Assembly (NCBI GenBank): GCA_020052215.1 | Contig: JAGVPN010000072.1 | Span: forward strand, 1 to 5,119 | DNA length: 5,119 nucleotides | Origin: Syntrophobacterales bacterium | GTDB taxonomy: Bacteria > Desulfobacterota > Desulfobaccia > Desulfobaccales > 0-14-0-80-60-11 | Direction: 5' to 3' | Part shown: positions 1 to 5,119 of the stretch, piece after piece | Layout of the letters: the number at the start of each line of letters is the position of its first letter | Numbering within the stretch: position 1 is the first letter of the stretch | Notes under the pieces: model-generated | The model's input: only the letters and a program-made list of their open reading frames with translations | Databases searched by the model: none | Told to the model about the DNA's origin: nothing | Position numbers and translations under genes: made by a program

Positions 1-1
1 C

Positions 2-283
2 CGGCTGGTGGAAGTCCTGAAGCAGCCCCAGTATCAGCCGCTGCCCATGGAGAAGATGGTGTCCATCATCTTTGCCGGCACCCGGGGCTTCCTGGACAAG
101 TATCCCATCGATGTGCTGGGGTCTTACGAACAGCAGCTCTATAGCTTCATGGAGTCGAAATACGCTGACTTGCTGGCCGCCATCAAGGAGCAGAAAGAGT
201 TTACTTCGGAAATCGATGCCAAGATGAAGGTTATCCTGGAAGAGTTTGATTCCGTCTTCCAGCCTGTCGTCAGCGCGTCATAA
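2..283 (+). CDS. atpA: F1F0 ATP synthase subunit alpha, C-terminal fragment (5' end outside window)
   Basis: This is the last 93 residues of the alpha subunit of the F1 ATP synthase head, the non-catalytic nucleotide-binding partner of beta in the alpha3beta3 ring. The reading frame is open to the left edge (first full codon at position 2), so the gene starts upstream and the GTG at position 8 is an internal valine, not a start. The visible part is the C-terminal helical domain. It has the family-typical stretch LKQPQYQPLPMEKMV followed by an AGTRGFLDKYP segment that matches the usual 'LKQPQYxPL...VxxIYAGTxGYLDxxP' pattern of AtpA. The stop is TAA at 281-283, and atpG starts 15 bases later, as expected in an atp operon. 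The catalytic and Walker regions lie outside the window. Identification is secure from the C-terminal pattern plus operon position. Confidence 0.96.
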   Translation, partial: RLVEVLKQPQYQPLPMEKMVSIIFAGTRGFLDKYPIDVLGSYEQQLYSFMESKYADLLAAIKEQKEFTSEIDAKMKVILEEFDSVFQPVVSAS

Positions 284-298
284 GAGCGGGGTATAAGC

Positions 299-2610
<2,312 letters not shown>

Positions 2611-2631
2611 GGGCAGGGGAGGCCAAAGGCT

Positions 2632-3039
2632 ATGGCAGAAAAACAACTCCTGTTGGAGGTGGTTACTCCCGACCGGCTGGTCCTGTCCACCGAGGCCGAT
2701 GTAGTGGTGTGCCCCGGGGTGGAAGGCCAGTTCGGCGTCCTGGTGGGCCACATCCCCTTCCTGAGCGCCCTGGACATCGGCGAGATGTACTACCGCAAGG
2801 GCGGCCAGACCGAATACCTGGCGGTGAGCGGCGGCTTTGCCGAAGTCACCGGGGAAAAGGTCACCATCGTGGCGGAATCCGCCGAAAAGGGCCGGGAGAT
2901 CGACATAGAACGGGCCAAGCGGGCCCAGGAGCGGGCCGAAAAGCGCCTGGCCGCAGTCAAGACCGAAGAGATCGACTGGGCCCGGGCCGAAGCCGCTATG
3001 CGCCGCTCCCTGATGCGCGTGAAGGTGGCCGGCCGCTAA
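2632..3039 (+). CDS. atpC: F1F0 ATP synthase subunit epsilon
   Basis: Epsilon binds the gamma shaft. In many bacteria its C-terminal helices can extend into the head and inhibit ATP hydrolysis. The 135-residue product has the expected N-terminal beta-sandwich (about 1-85, with [17 protein letters not shown] and [11 protein letters not shown]) and a highly charged C-terminal helical hairpin (about 88-133). Residues 90-95 read IDIERA, matching the I/L-D-x-x-R-A motif that binds ATP in the Bacillus PS3 epsilon subunit. This suggests, but does not prove, an ATP-sensitive inhibitory switch. The start ATG at 2632 follows GGGGAGG (2616-2622) with a 9-base spacer, 21 bases after the atpD stop. It is the last gene of the atp operon, followed 26 bases later by a terminator stem. 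Confidence 0.98.
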   Translation: MAEKQLLLEVVTPDRLVLSTEADVVVCPGVEGQFGVLVGHIPFLSALDIGEMYYRKGGQTEYLAVSGGFAEVTGEKVTIVAESAEKGREIDIERAKRAQERAEKRLAAVKTEEIDWARAEAAMRRSLMRVKVAGR

Positions 3040-3065
3040 CCCATCATTCACTTAACCCGATAAAT

Positions 3066-3104
3066 AAAGGCAAGCCCGAAAACCGGGCTTGCCTTTTCAT
3101 TTTT
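3066..3104 (+). terminator. Rho-independent terminator closing the atp operon
   Basis: There is a perfect 13-base-pair stem, 3066-3078 (AAAGGCAAGCCCG) with 3084-3096 (CGGGCTTGCCTTT), around a 5-base AAAAC loop. It is followed by the T-rich tail TTTTCATTTTTAT, which overlaps the end of the stem. It lies 26 bases after the atpC stop, exactly where transcription of the atp operon would be expected to end. The left side (TAAATAAAGG) is also A-rich, so weaker termination of transcription coming from the other strand is possible. The stem is strong enough that the genes downstream, including glmU, should not depend mainly on readthrough from atp. Confidence 0.93.
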
Positions 3105-3127
3105 ATAAAATAGTAGTATTTATAAAA
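3102..3127. repeat. Direct repeat of TTTATAAAA in AT-rich leader
   Basis: The nonamer TTTATAAAA occurs at 3102-3110 and again at 3119-3127, 17 bases start to start. Each copy contains the self-complementary octamer TTTATAAA. The pair lies just after the atp terminator and about 130 bases upstream of the DUF4258 gene. It could be part of a promoter or a paired operator for the downstream cassette, or simply chance in AT-rich sequence. No well-spaced -35/-10 pair could be fitted around it. Confidence 0.4.
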
Positions 3128-3211
3128 GGATCAAATCTCAGGGTGAGAATTCTATCAGCTTTTACGGACTGGTTCCCAATCGCCTCGTTTAAGCCAAAGC
3201 CAAGAATAATC

Positions 3212-3240
3212 TATAACCGCAGGCTTTAGCCTGCATTATA
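3212..3240. repeat. REP-like palindrome upstream of the DUF4258 gene
   Basis: A perfect 7-base-pair inverted repeat, GCAGGCT (3219-3225) and AGCCTGC (3228-3234), is separated by TT. It can equally be drawn as a 6-base-pair stem with a TTTA tetraloop. Outside it, TATAA (3212-3216) pairs with TTATA (3236-3240) across a CC/A internal loop, giving an imperfect 29-base palindrome. There is no T-run after it, so it is not a normal terminator. The core resembles dispersed palindromes of the GCAGGCTAAAGCCTGC kind that I associate with REP elements mobilised by Y1 (RAYT) transposases, although no transposase is in the window. It ends 16 bases before the presumed GTG start of the next gene, so a hairpin in the mRNA could also affect translation there. 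Confidence 0.6.
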
Positions 3241-3256
3241 ACGACGGCAACGACCT

Positions 3257-3517
3257 GTGAAATACAAGCTTTCACGTCACGCCCGGCTGGAAATGGAGAG
3301 ACGGGGAATTTCCCTGGACCTGTTGGAACAGCTTTTGCATAATCCCCAACAGATAGTGCCGGAAACTCGGGGCAAGAAAGCCTTTCAATCAATCATTGAT
3401 TTTGGTGCAGGGAAGAAATTTCTGGTGCGTGCGATTGTGGCTGACGAGAATGATCCGCCTGTCGTGATAACGGTTTATCGCACCAGCAAGGTTCACAAAT
3501 ATTGGAGGATGCCATGA
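3257..3517 (+). CDS. DUF4258 family small protein, candidate toxin of a two-gene cassette
   Basis: The 86-residue product has the features I associate with DUF4258: an N-terminal YKLSRHARLEMERRGIS (3-19) and the C-terminal strand pair VVITVYRTSKVHKYWR (69-84). The biochemical function of the family is not established to my knowledge. Small proteins of this layout recall RelE- and BrnT-type RNase toxins, so a toxin role is an inference. The protein is basic (16 Lys/Arg against 9 Asp/Glu). The GTG at 3257 is the only start before the in-frame TAA at 3239-3241 that keeps the conserved N-terminus; the next option, Met13, would remove it. No clear Shine-Dalgarno sequence precedes the GTG, and a palindrome sits just upstream. 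The stop overlaps the DUF2283 start by four bases (ATGA, 3514-3517), so the two genes are very likely co-translated. A sampled stretch (3301-3360) is 50% GC, below the atp genes. Confidence 0.85.
   Translation: MKYKLSRHARLEMERRGISLDLLEQLLHNPQQIVPETRGKKAFQSIIDFGAGKKFLVRAIVADENDPPVVITVYRTSKVHKYWRMP
3504..3508 (+). promoter_or_regulatory. Ribosome binding site for the DUF2283 gene
   Basis: GGAGG lies inside the 3' end of the DUF4258 gene, 5 bases before the ATG at 3514. It supports that ATG over the in-frame TTG at 3502, which would overlap the site itself. It also suggests that the second gene has stronger translation initiation than the first, as is common for antitoxins. Confidence 0.75.
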
Positions 3518-3711
3518 AGGTAACCTATGATCCCGAAGTGGACGTGCTGCGCATTCTCTTCAGCAACGCCCCCATCGAAGAAAGCGACGAAGACAAGCCC
3601 GGAGTAATCATCGACTACGATAAGGACGGCAACGTCGTGGGCCTGGAAATTTTAGACGCCTCCAAGCGCATAGATAATCCCCGAGCGGTGGATTATGCGG
3701 TGATAGGTTAG
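3514..3711 (+). CDS. DUF2283 family small acidic protein, candidate antitoxin partner
   Basis: The 65-residue product covers a whole DUF2283 domain. It has the N-terminal MKVTYDPEVDVLRILFS (1-17, family pattern 'YDpexDxLyi'), the central GVIIDYDKDGNVVGLEIL (30-47) and the ending DASKRI. It is acidic (15 Asp/Glu against 7 Lys/Arg), complementary to the basic protein encoded just upstream, which it overlaps by four bases. The function of DUF2283 is not established. A role as the neutralising partner of the DUF4258 protein is inferred from size, charge and overlap. There is no visible helix-turn-helix or ribbon-helix-helix segment, so self-regulation by DNA binding is not obvious. The ATG at 3514 is chosen because GGAGG stands 5 bases before it and because the family N-terminus starts there. 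A sampled stretch (3541-3600) is 58% GC, similar to the host genes. Confidence 0.88.
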   Translation: MKVTYDPEVDVLRILFSNAPIEESDEDKPGVIIDYDKDGNVVGLEILDASKRIDNPRAVDYAVIG

Positions 3712-3743
3712 AGCGATCCTAAGCCATTGCGGAGACTCTTGAG

Positions 3744-4619
3744 ATGAGGGAAAGTGAAAAAATCCTTTACCATTATACCTCCCTTGAAGGGCTCTTGGGA
3801 ATTATCGAAAGTAAATCTATTTGGGCAACAAATGTCCTCTATTTAAACGATGCAAGCGAGTTAAATTATTCAATAAATTTACTAAGAGAAGAGATTAATA
3901 ACGTTAAAGAAAAAATCCCCGTAGTTTCTAAGGGTTTAGGCAAATTTAGTTTTTTCGATGGACTTATTGAAAATATTGATAAAATTATTTCACATCCATA
4001 CCCCATTGGCTTTTTTGTCTGTTCTTTCTCTGAAGAGAAAGACCTTTTAAGCCAGTGGCGTGGATACTGCCCAAGAGGTATCGGCTTTAGTGTAGGATTT
4101 AACTTAGATAAATTGAAGGGATGCGCGGAAGACAGCAAATGTTCGATTACATTATGTAACTACAATGAAGAAGATCAAAAGAGCGCTCTGAGGAAGGTTA
4201 TAAGTGATATATATGCTCGGTATGATGTTGAAATTAAGAATTCATCCTGGCCGGGACCATGGGGAGAAACGGAACAGGAATTGTTTGCAGATTTATTAAT
4301 GCAATTCATAGAATTGGCACCGACTTTTAAACATTCAAAATTTGAAGCAGAAAGAGAATGGAGAATCATTGTAAGTCGGAATTTAAAATCTATCAAATTT
4401 ATTAAATCTATTAGATTCCGTCCAGGCCAATCAATGATTGTTCCTTATATAAAGATTCCTTTGCCAACGGAAGGTGATAATTTAATTATCAATAAAATTG
4501 TTGTAGGACCAACGCATGAGCCTAGGTTATCAAAGGCTTCGGTGGAAATGTTACTTGAATCAAAAAATGTAAAATTTGATGAAGTTCAATATTCAACAAT
4601 ACCTTTCAGGAATTGGTGA
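3744..4619 (+). CDS. DUF2971 family protein, AT-rich accessory gene of unknown function
   Basis: The 291-residue product matches what I know of the DUF2971 family, which has no established biochemical role. Conserved-looking blocks in order are LYHYTS (8-13), YLNDASE (33-39), CSFSEEKDLLSQWRGY (93-108), GIGFSVGF (112-119), FKHSKFEAEREWRII (195-209), VVGPTHEP (253-260) and a terminal IPFRNW (286-291). No signal peptide or membrane helix is visible, so it is probably cytoplasmic. The opening 'YHYTS...L..I' resembles the start of some ADP-ribosyltransferase-fold proteins such as DarT; that is a hypothesis only. The ATG at 3744 follows GGAG (3731-3734) with a 9-base spacer, and an in-frame TAA at 3720-3722 limits upstream extension. 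The gene is 32 bases after DUF2283 and could share its transcript. Sampled 60-base stretches are 23-43% GC against about 70% in part of atpD, which points to horizontal transfer. The reading frame is intact. Confidence 0.88.
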   Translation: MRESEKILYHYTSLEGLLGIIESKSIWATNVLYLNDASELNYSINLLREEINNVKEKIPVVSKGLGKFSFFDGLIENIDKIISHPYPIGFFVCSFSEEKDLLSQWRGYCPRGIGFSVGFNLDKLKGCAEDSKCSITLCNYNEEDQKSALRKVISDIYARYDVEIKNSSWPGPWGETEQELFADLLMQFIELAPTFKHSKFEAEREWRIIVSRNLKSIKFIKSIRFRPGQSMIVPYIKIPLPTEGDNLIINKIVVGPTHEPRLSKASVEMLLESKNVKFDEVQYSTIPFRNW

Positions 4620-4667
4620 ATGAAGATTTGATTAGAACGATTATTGGCACAAAGAATGCATAAAAAT

Positions 4668-4672
4668 AAGGA
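4668..4672 (+). promoter_or_regulatory. Ribosome binding site deciding the glmU start
   Basis: AAGGA stands 6 bases before the ATG at 4679. A second in-frame ATG at 4673 directly abuts this site and is therefore unlikely to be used. The site favours a protein starting [14 protein letters not shown]. Confidence 0.65.
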
Positions 4673-4678
4673 ATGGAA

Positions 4679-5119
4679 ATGGTAACCAACAACATCACCG
4701 CCGTTATCCTGGCTGCGGGGCAGGGGACCCGGATGAAGTCGAGTCAGCCCAAGGTGCTGCACCAGATCCTGGGCCGGCCCATGATCGCTTACCTCCTGGA
4801 TACGCTCCGGGAGGCTGGGGTTAACGACATCGTCGTGGTGGTGGGCCATCAGGCCGAGGCGGTTAAGGAAGCCTTGAAAGAATATGGGGTGCGCTTCGTC
4901 ATCCAAGAGCCGCAGTTGGGTACCGGCCACGCGGTGCAGGTGGCCATGCCCGCGGTGCCGGCCTCGGCCGCGACCGTCATGGTCCTGTGCGGCGACGCGC
5001 CGCTGATTTCCGGGGAAAGTATGGCGGCGCTTCGGCAACTGCACGGAACGACCGGGGCCGCGGTCACCGTCCAGACCATCGAGTTGCCGGACGGGGCCCA
5101 TTACGGCCGGGTGGTAAGG
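4679..5119 (+). CDS. glmU: Bifunctional UDP-GlcNAc pyrophosphorylase / GlcN-1-P N-acetyltransferase, N-terminal fragment (3' end outside window)
   Basis: GlmU acetylates glucosamine-1-phosphate (C-terminal domain) and joins the product to UTP (N-terminal domain) to give UDP-GlcNAc, the precursor of peptidoglycan and lipopolysaccharide, in the cytoplasm. The first 147 codons are visible and still open at the right edge, covering much of the Rossmann-like uridylyltransferase domain. Motifs are [18 protein letters not shown] (11-28, with the GxGTRM loop and Lys25), [11 protein letters not shown] (76-86, uridine/GlcNAc site) and LCGDAPLI (103-110, with Asp106 as the presumed Mg ligand). The last residues, HYGRVVR, also fit. 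The acetyltransferase half lies outside the window, so a stand-alone pyrophosphorylase cannot be strictly excluded, but the GlmU-type motifs and the atp-glmU neighbourhood favour GlmU. The start is chosen from AAGGA at 4668-4672; the alternative ATG at 4673 adds two residues. GC content rises sharply again here. Confidence 0.93.
   Translation, partial: MVTNNITAVILAAGQGTRMKSSQPKVLHQILGRPMIAYLLDTLREAGVNDIVVVVGHQAEAVKEALKEYGVRFVIQEPQLGTGHAVQVAMPAVPASAATVMVLCGDAPLISGESMAALRQLHGTTGAAVTVQTIELPDGAHYGRVVR

Noticed and set aside
2709..3113. A 134-codon + strand frame inside atpC running through the terminator
   Set aside because: It is out of frame with the secure epsilon gene, rich in Arg and Gly, and would end within or just after a transcription terminator.
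3136..3148. Small inverted repeat TCTCA-GGG-TGAGA in the leader
   Set aside because: The stem is only 5 base pairs with a 3-base loop. It is too short to call a functional site without conservation data.
3189..3392. A 67-codon minus-strand frame overlapping the palindrome and the DUF4258 gene
   Set aside because: No ribosome binding site or family resemblance was seen, and it lies opposite a better supported gene and a repeat.
3502..3513. TTG at 3502 as an alternative start for the DUF2283 gene
   Set aside because: It would overlap its own ribosome binding site and add four residues before the conserved family N-terminus. The ATG at 3514 has proper spacing.
4644..4672. Possible glmU promoter with TTGGCA as -35
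   Set aside because: With a 17-base spacer the -10 position would read TAAGGA, overlap the ribosome binding site and put the transcription start on the start codon.
3040..4678. CRISPR array, tRNA, integrase or insertion-sequence remnants in the accessory segment
   Set aside because: No regularly spaced repeats, cloverleaf-like sequence, transposase or integrase frames, or target-site duplications could be seen by eye.
4586..5101. A 171-codon minus-strand open frame opposite the start of glmU
   Set aside because: The + strand carries clear GlmU motifs over the same bases. The antisense product has low-complexity His/Arg/Gly-rich sequence and no family resemblance.

Overview
The window looks like a chromosomal segment from a moderately GC-rich bacterium. 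The F1-ATPase proteins resemble those of the sulfate-reducing or syntrophic deltaproteobacterial (Desulfobacterota) group. That placement is an impression from remembered family sequences, not a computed phylogeny. All genes are on the + strand.

Positions 1-3100 are ordinary core genome: the 3' end of the F1F0 ATP synthase operon in the usual order atpA (C-terminal part only), atpG, atpD, atpC. The genes are separated by only 15-29 bases, and the run closes with a textbook rho-independent terminator (stem 3066-3096, then T-rich sequence). All expected catalytic and structural motifs of the alpha, gamma, beta and epsilon subunits are present. The epsilon subunit carries an ATP-binding type IDxxRA motif.

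Positions about 3100-4670 are an accessory segment between atpC and glmU, two genes that are direct neighbours in Escherichia coli (atp operon followed by glmUS) and often linked elsewhere. The segment begins with an AT-rich leader holding two copies of TTTATAAAA and a REP-like GCAGGC/GCCTGC palindrome. Next comes a two-gene cassette with an ATGA overlap: a small basic DUF4258 protein followed by a small acidic DUF2283 protein. I read this pair as a candidate toxin-antitoxin-like module, with the presumed toxin first. After a 32-base gap comes a 291-residue DUF2971 protein. Its DNA is strikingly AT-rich compared with both flanks, which suggests recent and separate acquisition. The three proteins have no experimentally defined function that I can assert.

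Positions 4679-5119 return to GC-rich core sequence: the first 147 codons of glmU (bifunctional UDP-GlcNAc pyrophosphorylase / GlcN-1-P acetyltransferase), which runs off the right edge. Because of the atpC terminator and the inserted genes, glmU probably depends on a promoter inside or just downstream of the accessory segment. I could not locate one convincingly.
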